From: Symbiodinium natans | Taxonomy: Eukaryota; Sar; Dinophyceae; Suessiales; Symbiodiniaceae | DNA length: 64,000 bases | Assembly (NCBI GenBank): GCA_905221605.1 | Contig: CAJNDS010000789.1 | Span: 1-64,000, forward strand | Direction of reading: 5' to 3' | Part shown: positions 51,860 to 62,700 of the stretch, piece after piece | How the letters are laid out: each line of letters opens with the position of its first letter | Numbering within the stretch: the first letter of the stretch is position 1 | Notes under the pieces: generated by a model | Databases searched by the model: none | What the model was told of the DNA's origin: nothing | What the model saw: the letters and a program-made list of their open reading frames with translations, nothing else | Program-made: the position numbers and the translations under genes

Positions 51860-54800
51860 TTCGGGAACAGACCTGCCTGTTCTCCGACGATGAGCCCGCA
51901 GGTTTGTTGCGGGCAGGCTGCTGACATCTCCGGTGCCCAGGTGGAAGAAGCGCAGGGTGACTTCCACCTTAGGAGGAAAGGATAGGGTTTAGGGTTTAGG
52001 GTTTAGGGTGTAGGGTCTAGGGTTTGAGAGTGTAATTCTGAAAATGACAAGACAAGGGGTTCAGGGCTTTGGGACTTCCAAGTGGAACCAGAACACCCAG
52101 GCACAGCCAACTGAAACCGACACTCCGACGTGGTGGGCATTTTGGTTTTGGTTCTTCGGGCCCGGATGCGTGCACCAAACCCTGGCATCAGCTGCTCCAT
52201 AGATGGACTTTGCTTTGAGCGAGTTTAGTTTAGGGTGCCCTCTTGCATCTCGGCAGGAGTGCGAAGCGCGCGCACACGGATTTAGATACAGGCTTCTGGC
52301 TTGAAAAACACGCCATCTGCCAGGGCCCCTAACCTACCCTAGAATGAAGTTGACCACCTGGCTGTCAGGCAAATCGAGCTCCCAGAGTAGCTTATGTCAG
52401 AGAGACACCCCAGCTAAACCTTAACCTTATGCCGTATAGGCTCGGCTACGAATGGCAACAGCCATCAAGTATCACCATGGGACTAGCGGGATTTGTGGGG
52501 AGCCATCCAACCATGAGTTTTTAGTGGAAAATCTCTTCGGGCGCCTTTTATCCCCCTACATTAACCTTTAAGGTATCTCATTCTTCTCATTCCCTACAAA
52601 GAACCGCTAAGTTGAGCCACGCTCTAAACCCCAAACCCTAAACCCTCTAAACCCTCCAAACCCTAGCCCTAAACCCTAAAAACCCTAAAAACCCTAAAAA
52701 CCCTAAAAACCCTAAAAACCCTAAAAACCCTAAAAACCCTAAAAACCCTAAAAACCCTAAAAACCCTAAAAACCCTCCAAACCCTCCAAACCCTCCAAAC
52801 CCTCCAAACCCTCCAAACCCATTGGGCAAGCGTCGGCATCCTTGTTGGATGCACGGACTGTTGAAACGCGAAGGGTTGGGGCCGCCGAGGGCGCAGTTGG
52901 GACAGCGGAGGCTTCCTTAGTTTAGGCGCGGTCCCGGAAAAAAAAGCCACCTCGAACAGACTCCGGAAGAAAGAAGAAGGGTTTAGGGTTTAGGGTTTAG
53001 GGTTTAGGGTTTAGGGTTTAGGGTGAGAAACAGACCACCCCGAACAGACTCCGGAAGAAAAAGGAAGAGGACACAATGAAGAATCATGTGGCAGGCACAG
53101 CGATTTTGGTATGTCGCGAGCAAACCCCAGCACGCACTGCAAGAAGAAAACTGGTCACGACTTCGTGACCAATTTGTCGGGCCAACTACGTTTCAAAGTG
53201 CCATCAAAGAACTGTGCCCGCTGCCTGCCATCTGTCGGACGTATACATATATACACATATGCATATACATACGTTTACTAATAAGTACACTTCTAGCTTG
53301 AAGAAAACAGTTTTTCCTGCGCTTGTCTCAAATTATGAGACCAAAGTGGTCCTGTACATCCCTAAACCCCAAACCTTAACCCCCCACCTCCAAACCCTAA
53401 CCGCAGCGCTGAAAGAAGCACCCCCTCGAAACAAGTCGTGTTAGAGAACAGGGTCAGGGGAATGTAGGAAAGCGTGGCAGGCGCAGCGAAGTCGTGTCAT
53501 TTGACCAACCCCAGCGGTCACATCCAGAGAGCAAAATCGCGTCACGATTTCGTGACCAGTTTCTAGGGACATGGCTGCTCCCACGCACTGGTAACAGGGA
53601 CGAAATCATCGCGCGGCCATGGCTCCGGCCATTCCTATACATAATCATCGTGCGGGCACGGATGCTCTGGCCCTTCGCATGCGCTGGTAACAAGCAGGGC
53701 GTTTTTTTTTTTTTTTTTTTTCGGGCGCAAGCCTTTGCTTAGAGTCTAGGGTGTGGGGCCTGTTTAGGGTTTAGGGCTGGCTTCTGGGTAGGGTTTAGGT
53801 CTTGCTTCTGTTCAGGCGGGTTCTAGGTTTCAGGCGGAAACGCTTTGGGCGCTTGGGGCTTCATAGTTCAGGACATGCCGGGCGAACCCAAGCAAACGCG
53901 AAGCCATCCATCCAACTTCTACTGCGCAGACAAACACTAAGTGGGTGGTTGTCAAAATCATGGTCCTTTTTGGATCCCCATTATAGTACGGCATCTAATA
54001 TTTAGGGTACCCCAAAAGGGATCATAATTTTGACCGCCACCCAAGTGATAACAATGATGATGATGATGACATCGATGAGAATGATTAATTTGTAGGGTGA
54101 AGCCGTCGGGGATGAGAGGCCCCTCAAAAGCACTCCAAAAGCCTAATCAGCCCCCTAAACCCTAAACCCTAAACCTAAACCCTAAACCCTAAACCCTTTT
54201 GCAACTGGGCTTGGGGACTAGCCAGATCTGGGCCCCTAGCTGTCTGGGCTTCTCCTTCAGCCTGCGCAGGGCCGCCGTCATCTGATGCACCAGCAGAGGT
54301 TGCAGGCTGGTCTCGAGGGGGCTGAGCGCCGAGGTCGGCTCTGCCCTCTGTTGCTGTTTAGGGTTTAGGGTTTAGGGTTTAGGGTTTAGGGTTTAGGGTT
54401 TAGGGTTTAGGGTTTAGGGTTTAGGGTTTAGGGTTTAGGGTTTCGGGTTTCGGGTTTAGGGTTTAGGGTTTAGGGTTTAGGGTTTAGGGTTTAGGGTTTA
54501 GGGTTTAGGGTTTGGGGCTTCGGTGGGCGTTTGTAGGATATTTGGCTGCTCAATGCGCAAGCTCGTCTTTCGGAAGTCCTGGGGAGTAGTATCTCAGTTA
54601 ACACACGAGGGCCCGATGAATGAAATCAAGCATGAGGCCAAGCATAGAAACACGATCACATGTTTCTGAGCTTGATGACCTTCGTCTGTGACGCCAAGCT
54701 GACCTCAAGCCCTGTCATGCTGCCGCCAAGGTACAGCTGAGGCGCCCTCACATGAGAGCTGCCCAGCGGTATCATTGGAGTCAATCTTGTCGACGTTGTC

Positions 54801-56183
54801 AATATGGATCTCATCGTCTAAGCAAACAAAGCTTACCTCACCAGTTTCCGCTTGAATGAACGCTGTTTTACCCTCACGTTCTGGCAGGACTTTTTTCCAT
54901 CCATAACTCTAGGGGTTCTGGACTCTACAGTCATCTACCCTCGAAACAACTCAAAGCCTGGTGCTGGGAAGGACCTAAGCTACCATAGAAACGATACTAC
55001 GACACTCAACAACTTACCATTCATGGCCCTATTATGGCAAGCTATTATGGCAAGGAACTTTAACCTCCTAACAAAAACCCAGGGCTTGTAGAACCCCTAG
55101 TTCTTTGTAGGGAACGAGGGAATCAGGGCCCTATTTCTACCCTTATTAAAGGATCATATAGGGCCCGAACTCCCTCATTCCCTACTAAGGGTTTAGGGTT
55201 TAGGGTTTAGGGAACCAGCCAGTAGAACCTGAGTGGCTGCCATGCCAGCTCGCGCTGGAACCCGCCCGAGTGGTCGCTCCCCACCCAGACCGTAGGTGAA
55301 TTCCAGCTCGAAGGCCGAAGACTCCTGGAGAACCCTATAAACCCTAAACCCTGAACCCTAAACCCTGAACCCTTTTGAGCAACGGACTTTGGAGGCTGCC
55401 GGCAAACATGCGACTTCTTAGAAGTCACATCACGCAAAACATCACGCTGAACCCTAAACCCGAAACCCTTTTTTGCGGCTAGGACTGCTGCACCGCCTGC
55501 CCGAAACCCTAAACCCTAAACCCTAAACCCTAAACCCTAAACCCTAAACCCTAAACTCTAATCCCTCAGCCCTAAACCCGAAGCCTTGAGCCCAAAGCCC
55601 TAAGCCTGGCAGCAAGGAGGGATAGATCAGATCACCGGGGCTCTCTTTCATGCAGAGTTGCAGTCTTGATAGACCCCAGACTTGGGCATGCACCCTAAGG
55701 CTGAATTTTTTCAGAAAAGAACAGTGCTCGGTTTAGGGTTTAGGGTTGACGGTTTAGGGTTTAGGGCTACTGCAAAATGCAAGACTACCTTCAGCTGATG
55801 TCTCCTCCACACTTGGCAGCGGCACAACCGCCACGTCAGCCGGAGGAACGGCCACTGCCACTTCGACGGAGTCGGCCTTTAAGTTAATTCGGGTGAGACG
55901 GGACAAACAACGAGCATACCCCGAAACCCGAAACCCTAAACCCTTTTGTACCCGGAACTAAGCTCCAAACCCTAAGCCCTTAACCCTAACCCCCTAACCC
56001 TTGACCCCTAACCCCTAGCCCCTAACCCCTAAACCCTAAGCCCTAAACCCTAAACCCTACACCCCAGACCGCCTGCCACGCGTTGCCAGCAACAGCTCCG
56101 AAGCCGCGAGCAACTGCCTGTGATACGAGGCGAACCATCGGATGCGCCTCCTCAGGAGTGGCGGAGAAAGGCTCTTCCATTCA
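51860..56183 (-). CDS. unidentified gene in small exons between telomeric introns
   Basis: A possible start at 56183 gives MEEPFSATPEEAHPMVRLVS, continuing QAVARGFGAVAGNAWQ. Further minus-strand pieces in order: 55880-55780 (ADSVEVAVAVPPADVAVVPL), 55705-55612 (FSLRVHAQVWGLSRLQLCMK), 55335-55215 (QESSAFELEFTYGLGGERPL), 54830-54600 (DDEIHIDNVDKIDSNDTAGQ or an overlapping frame), 54355-54200 (LSPLETSLQPLLVHQMTAAL), perhaps 52950-52840 (KLRKPPLSQLRPRRPQPFAF) and 51980-51860 (VEVTLRFFHLGTGDVSSLPA). Each lies beside a TTTAGGG or CCCTAAA tract, and amino-acid use looks like protein rather than noise. Whether all belong to one gene is inference. No domain was recognised. Confidence 0.45.
52622..52820. 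repeat. telomere-derived nonamer arrays
   Basis: Heptamers pass into (CCCTAAAAA)n at 52672-52770 and then (CCCTCCAAA)n at 52770-52820. The 9-base period keeps frames open (Gly-Phe-Leu or Arg-Val-Phe repeats), which are not genes. These are higher-order variants amplified from the telomeric unit. Confidence 0.9.
52951..53038 (-). other. 88-base telomeric insert between duplicated flanks
   Basis: CGAACAGACTCCGGAAGAAA occurs at 52953-52972 and again at 53041-53060, with imperfect similarity over about 32 bases. Between are seven TTTAGGG units. On the minus strand TTCGGG|GTGGTC and TTCGAG|GTGGC would make a GT-AG intron of 88 bases, the same arrangement as in three other genes here. The surrounding gene is not identified, so intron status is inferred. 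Confidence 0.5.
53075..53580. repeat. diverged direct repeat with GGTCACGA hairpin
   Basis: About 100 bases at 53078-53182 resemble 53468-53575: GTGGCAGGCACAGCGA, CAACCCCAGC/CAAACCCCAGC, then GTCACGACTTCGTGACCA versus GTCACGATTTCGTGACCA. The last phrase is a perfect 7-8-base hairpin in both copies. A plus-strand frame reads through one copy (ENWSRLRDQFVGP), but function is unknown. Confidence 0.6.
53702..53721. repeat. poly-T run
   Basis: Twenty Ts followed by CGGGCGCAAG. It could be the tail of a reverse-transcribed insert, but no element body is recognisable next to it. Confidence 0.7.
53942..54043. mobile_element. MITE-like element M1, complete copy
   Basis: Ends TGGGTGGTTGTCAAAATCAT and ATAATTTTGACCGCCACCCA. 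The core GGATCCCCATTATAGTACGG and TTTAGGGTACC matches the other copies. AAGTG lies outside the left end and AGTG outside the right end, a possible target duplication. Confidence 0.9.
54356..54520. repeat. interstitial telomeric array (TTTAGGG)n
   Basis: About twenty-three heptamers, with two TTTCGGG variants in the middle. It is the longest array in the window and lies directly beside the coding segment 54355-54200. Confidence 0.95.
55107..55185. mobile_element. MITE-like element M4, copy 2
   Basis: Long inverted ends GTAGGGAACGAGGGAATCAG with GGCCC, and their complement GGGCCCGAACTCCCTCATTC ending CCTAC. Only about 28 bases separate them. Confidence 0.85.
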
Positions 56184-56345
56184 TGCATAGGGTTTAGGGT
56201 TTAGGGCTTAGGGCTTAGGGTTCAGGGTTCAGGGTTCAGGGTTCAGGGTTCAGGGTTCAGGGTTTAGGGTTTAGGGTTTAGGGTTTAGGGTTTAGGGTTT
56301 AGGGCTTAGGGCTTAGGGCTTAGGGCTTAGGGTTTAGGGTTTAGT
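55975..56345. repeat. variant telomeric arrays flanking a coding segment
   Basis: CCCTAACCCC and CCCTTAACC variants at 55975-56070, and TTCAGGG then TTTAGGG then CTTAGGG sub-arrays at 56187-56345. The minus-strand coding segment 56183-56063 lies exactly between them. Adjacent sub-arrays of one variant each indicate local amplification. Confidence 0.9.
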
Positions 56346-56730
56346 TTAGGTGCCACCTACCAAGCAGCCTCGCAACCACACTACATGGATGCAAAGTGTC
56401 CGACTCAAGGATAGGGGTTTAGGGTTTTGGGGTAGCTTGCTAACTAAGTGCCAGCCAGTATCTTGCACCTTTTCGTATGCCCACACGGCAATGTTGCGAC
56501 CTGCAGCTTTGAATGGTCAAGTGTCGCCCGTATCGATAGCTTGTCTCGCGCCATTCTAACAAGCCCCTACTGGCACCAGGTCCCGAAGCTTTCTAGACGA
56601 AGATGATAAGACAGACAGTGCCGCAGGCTGACAGGAAACCCTGTGACCCGACCCAGCATGTCCAGCCCGCTTAACCTGGATGGAACCCCAAAACTCCCGA
56701 AGCCAGTCCGCCTTGATCCAGGACTCGCAC
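56346..56730. other. short spacer between two minus-strand genes
   Basis: About 385 bases after the stop of the fibronectin-III gene at 56731. No repeats or genes recognised. Confidence 0.4.
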
Positions 56731-59700
56731 CTAGGAATGGGAGGGTGGAGCTGGGGTAGACAGTTGAACAGACTTAAGTCGTTTTTGGGGTTTGGTTGCA
56801 GCGCAAGGCACGGTGATCATGCGGGACGCAGCGTTGTGCACCAACACGGTCCCAGAAGTCCCAGGCGTCCCGGCGACCGGTTGCGAGTTTTCAGGGGTGG
56901 CCGTGGCTTCATTGGAGGCGACATCGGCATCTGGAGCAGTGTCCTGTGTCCAGCTGGCAATGAGCTTCCTTAACTGAACTTGGAACCCTAGCAAAGATTT
57001 GAATTTTCGCATTTTTGTTGCAAATTAGAACGCCCAAAACATTAAAAAACAACACACACATTCCCAAGTATCCCTTAAGCTTCCGGACACTTGGCCTTGG
57101 CTGTTGTTGAAAACGGCCCAAGGGGTCGAAGTCCGGAGTGCGCGAGTGCTCCACCACCAAGTGCTTCCCGGCAGAGTCGCCCTGCAGCCAAAGTGCACCA
57201 ATTGAGACCACGCCGAGCTCTACAGTGCCAGGCACAGGCATGACCATGGTGAGAATCAAGCCCAAGGCAGTTTGGGAGAGTTTGTCTGTCATGCTCACCT
57301 CTGGAAAGCTGTGAGCACCTCCATCTGTTGCTGAAACGCTGGCCTCACCTTGGGAAGCAACTGCCAGCAACTGAAGGGCCCGATTGAGCTTGCGGAACTG
57401 CGAGTCTGCACTCGTCCGCAGATTCTTCAGCGCACTCATGACCTGCAAGGTCTGTTCGCGCAGCTCTGCACAGAATGCAGGCTCAAAGCAGGCCAGTGCA
57501 GAGTGTGAGACCTCTGCTGCCTCGGTCCGCACGACCAGGGCTGACCGGAGGAAGCCATCCAAAGATGTGGAATCAGGTAGGCGCGGAACGCTCCTTGCAG
57601 TCGCTAGGAGTTGCCCAGCACTGGTGATAGCTTGCTTTGTTACGCTCACGAGCTGCGCATCAAACCTCGCAGCCCATGCTTCACGCTTCTCTGCCCACAA
57701 CCGCACCACACGAGCGGGGTGCTGCCCGACGGAAGGTTCCGTGGCAGCTGTGTCTGGCTTGCCCTTGCCATCACCAGAAATGTGGCACAACCGCGCCCAC
57801 AACGGATCCAGCTGTTTGTTGCGTACATGCTCCAGCCAAATACAGCCCTCAAGCAACAGCTGGAAATCCGCAAGCAGGCCTGCAGTCTCGCACCCGTCTT
57901 GCCGCAAGTCTTCCCAAAGAGCTCCTTGACGAACCGCGTGGGAATTCACAGCCGCCCTCTCTTGTTCTATGACACGCTGCTTGTAGGCCACTCTGTCGCC
58001 GCACGCGGCCAGCCAGCTCTCGCACCTCTCGGGCTTCTCATCGACCGCTTTCAGATATCCTTAGCGGTGAGCAAGATTGTGCGAGCAGGATTTCTCTCCG
58101 GTCTTTTGCCACTTTCTCACCCTTATCATCCCTTATCCCAGTACACCACCTGTGCAGTTGCTCCAAGTGAGGCAACTGCTGGTTTATATCTGGGATGCCC
58201 CGAGAGCCCCTGAAAGGCCCTTTAAACCCAAACCCTCTAAACCTTCGTAGATTCCGAGCGCTTCTCGTGCCCTGTCGAGGTTGTCGGCTTGGCCCGATAG
58301 CCGCTGCAGCTGCGCGTCCGTCCAGCGGCTCGGAGTTGAAGAGGCGGCTGAGCTGAGTGATGCAATCTCCTTCTGGCCGTCGCCTCCGATGCAGGTGTGG
58401 GTGGCCCTGAAATGGGATACTTTCTTGGGGGAGGTATCTTGCCCTTCCTGACCTGTCAGAAGGGAACAATATGTAATCACTGTAGTCGCAAACCAAGACA
58501 GCTGCCGGAGCTTGGGGGGTCCTGACCGGGCCATGTCACGTAACTTCTCCTCAACCGTCGCAAGGAAAGCCTTCAGGCTGTGGCCAAGTTCGGTGATCGC
58601 AGGTAGGGCACTGGGCGACGTGGCAGCGGACGGCATGTCCCAGCTGGGGGCTTTCCCCTGGCTATCTTGAACATCTGGATTCTCAGAAGCTTTGTGTATG
58701 CTCGGACTCCAGCCAGCGTCGCTGGCCGCACTTACCGTCACCACCATCTTCTGATTGCCGGCTGGAAGCAACTCTCCTGGAAAGCGAGCCCTCCAGCTGG
58801 AGTTGATGATATGCCTGGCCACTGTGCTGCCCTTCATGCAGCTTGTCGTATCTACGAAAGATGCATCTCGGAGCGTGCAGTTGAAGTCAACTGCGCACAG
58901 GAACGTACGGGAGCCGCGCTCATCCATCAGAATATCGACAATCCAGTCTGGCTGGCTGCCCGGCATGTTGCCTGGGACCTGTGCCAAGAGGCATCCTTGG
59001 TAGCCCAGCTACCATGATATCGTAATAAGGGCACCCTTTTTGGGGTTGGTTACTTTAAAAGGGAACCTTGAACCAAGAAAAAGGGAAAAAGGGTACCACT
59101 GGCCTACCCAGCATCTGGAGATGACCGGCGGACGTGCAGTGAAGGCCTTCAATGGCTCAGACCATTCCGACCAGCCTGCAATATTGCCAGTGCGGATCCG
59201 CATGACATACTCCACGCCGGGCTTCAAGCACCCAAAGCTCGCTACCCAGGTGGTGCTAATGGCCAGCTCCTCATCTTCACAAACCTATACTGAACTTGGA
59301 ACCCTATAGCAAAAATTAATTTTTTGCTGTTTCTTAGGAATTAAAGTACACCCAAAAACTAAAAAAACATATTTCCAAGTAGCCCTAAGAAACCATGTCG
59401 TGCAGCGTTGGCTGGCGCAAGAGCAGGAAGTCCTTCGGCGCCGCCCAGCCGGAGAACAGCGTGAAGAGAGAGGACTCGCAAATCTGTGCCTCCGACTCGG
59501 AGATGGCTCCACCCAAAGGATCCCTCTGGTCCCAACAGATCCGCAGCTCATACCTGGGATGGCCCTTAAAACCCTCTAAAACAAAAACAATTCTTGAATA
59601 TATCTTCCTTCTAAAACCCAATAAGGGAAAGTACAAACATGTCCCCAAAGGCCTAGCTAGATACGGCACCTGGTGCTGACCTTCGCGCAGCTGGGGAGTG

Positions 59701-62700
59701 TCGGGCCGGCAAACGGTGTGGCATGCGAAGGGCTCGGATTTTCGGCTCCATCCGACCTCGTTGGCAACATCCAGGCGGAAGGTGTAGTGGGAGTTTGGCT
59801 CCAAACTGCGAACCACCACTGCAAATGCCCTTAGTGTGAGCTCCGCATTCCAGAATGGGCCTTAGTTGTCCAGTACCTAGGAGTTTGAAAGGTTAACCTT
59901 TGGGATTATAAGGGGAACATATTACCCCAAAAAGGTTAAAAGCTTAAAGGTTACCTACTCTACTACTAAAAAGGTTAAAAGGTTAAAGGTTACCTACTCT
60001 ACTACTCAGGGGCCCAGATCGACATCCTCAACCGTGGGCTCCATAGCGCTGCTCTCAACTGTCTCCATCGGCTCGAAGTCCAAACACTGCGACGGGAGCT
60101 CATTCCTCTATTCCCCTTAGAACCTTTAACAAAATATAATATTGTTATTCCTATATTCCCCTTAGAACCTTAATAAAAAATATAGTATTGTTAATATCCT
60201 CTTGGGTTTTTATATAAACAAGAATAAAAAAATGATTCCCAAAGGAGATATAGATTCCAGACCAACACCCCGGCTTGCTCCACCCGCACTTTGCTGACGC
60301 GCTCCTCCTGCCCGAAGTTGCTCGGCACCTTGAACTCGATCCGCACATGGTTTCTTCCTTCAGATTCAGTGCAGCAATATAGAAATAACTATGACAATAG
60401 TTATACAGAAATATTGATTAATACAATAATAACAATTATGACTATCACTATTATTCTTAAAAGTTGCTCTGGGGCGGGTGCTACGAAACTATGCCTACGA
60501 AACTATGCTTTTTTGTGCTGCCCAGCTGCCCGCTTCGACACACTGCAGCTGTCTGGGCTTGTGAGGCCGCTCAGCTGTCCGGCAGCTGATCTGAGCGGGT
60601 TCAGCGACTGACCAGCCGACCTCATTCTTTGCGCGAACGCGGACCTCACGGACAGGCTGGACTGGATCCCTGTACCGTACCCGGAACGTACGTAGTGGAG
60701 GCTGGGACGTTGTGTGAATCATAACACTCAAGGGTTCTCAGCATGTCTATTCCTGTACCCTCGTGGAGAGCAACCACTGCCCATCGCACTCCCAAAGCTG
60801 CTAGCAGCTAACATCAGCTAACAGTATATCATCTGACATCGCCTGAATCAGTGCACCCGCACACAGGATAAGTGCAGCATAAGCTGCCTCCATCACCTAC
60901 CATTAGACTGGGATGTAAACTCCAGGAAAACTCTGGCTAGTGGCGAATTCCTCTCCCAGTGTTAGTTTGGGTTTAAGCCGCCCACAAATGCCCCTACAAC
61001 CCTGAAGCTTTTCGAAGTACCCCCCCTTGAGAGGCTCCTTGAGGGGCTTCATGGCTCTGAGCACTTCAAAATTAAAAGCCACGGCTACGCGGAAGTCGCT
61101 CTCCGTGGTCAGGCCAATGGCTCGAGCTCGCCAAGTGCCTCTGCTGGTCGAAAAGCTCAGGGTGTAGGCTGGGTCTATGCAGGATTATCAGGATTAAGGG
61201 AAGGCGATACATCGTCACTGATTTTTCAATGACAGTGGCTTGTCTATCGGTTTCGCGAAGCATCGAGCAAGGCATTCGCGGGGTCTGGGCACACATTGGG
61301 TTTAGGGTTCAGGATTACAGGGCTTCGAGTGTCTAAAGGTTCCTATAGGTTCTGATTATATTTCAAGTTTTTTCGGGCCGGGCCCGGGGACGGGGGGGGC
61401 TTTGCATCTTAATCGGGTAGCAAATGGGTGGAGATACGCTTGCAACTTCATGCTTCCCGAAGCTTTACATCCCTATAACTCAACTCTCTCCAGCTGCTCT
61501 CCCAGGCACTTCGCCCACACAGCCACAGGCAACTCCTCGCAAGAGGTATCCAGGTGCTGAGGAAGTTCTCCCGGCTCACCTCCCAGCTTGGTATGCTGTC
61601 TCGGGGGCTCAGCCCTCGAGGTGAGGATGGTGTCTACCCTAAACCCTAAACCCTAAACCCTAAACCCTAAACCCTAAACCCTAAACCCTAAACCCTAAAC
61701 CCTAAACCCTAAACCCCAAAACCCCAAAACCCCAAACCAAGAACCCTAAACCCTAAACCCTGAACCCTGAACCCTAACCCAAAGATAGCTGCGGAGTGCC
61801 CAATGCGGCATCACATGGGGGGCGCGGCTCATGCGTTCGTGCTCGGTTCGCCTCGACGCTGCATTCCAAGACTGGAGCCCCATCTGGATCCCGGGTGCGC
61901 CACTGGACCTGGCTGAGGCAAACTTTCAACCCTTGCTCTACTGGGAGGTTCATGGTGCCTAATCACCAATTCTAACTGTACTTATAGCCCACTTATACGC
62001 CCCTGAAGTGCCCTAGTATGGTTACCATGAACCTCTGCTCTAGCTACAAGATGCAACGACCCAAAATGGGAAAGGATCGCCAAACAGAGAACTGTAAGAC
62101 CTGAAAAAGAGCTATGTTTAGACCTATCTACGCTTCTTATTTTTCTTCTTCTGCTTCTTCTTATCGGCTCGGCTTCTGTCCTTCAAGGTACCATGTGTCG
62201 GACGTGCCCTGTCACACGCCTCCAGCCACGTGGCCCCACGCACGATGCAGCACAGGTCGTCGACTTTCGCAGGCCTGCGCTCACAGCTGGAGTTGTCGTC
62301 GCAACGCAACGCCCACTCTGCAGAAACATGACGGCACTGAGTCAGTATGAAGAGTTTAAAGGCATCCCCCTCTTCATGGAACGGTCTGCGTGGTCAGCAG
62401 TCGAGAGTGGTGATCTCCCTCCGAACCTTAAACCGAGTGTCTGACGTCCTCATAAAGCTTCTACGGCTACTACAGTCGCAAAAGCACATGCCATGGCTGT
62501 TGCTGCGTTTAGAGCCGCAACATTCCTACTGTGATTCCTCTATTCTTGTTAATGACTCTAACTCCTGATGCCTACCCTATTCTGCATAGTTCCCCATACC
62601 TTCCCCCGGCAACATTGTCGTCAAGTTCCCAAGCTCTTCAACTTAAACCCTGTAGACCCTATAAACCCTAAAATCCCTAAAAACCCTAAAAGCCTGGTGA

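Noticed and set aside
52647-52950. Gly-Phe-Leu or Arg-Val-Phe repeat proteins
   Set aside because: Nonamer telomere-variant array; only the part beyond 52840 has normal composition.
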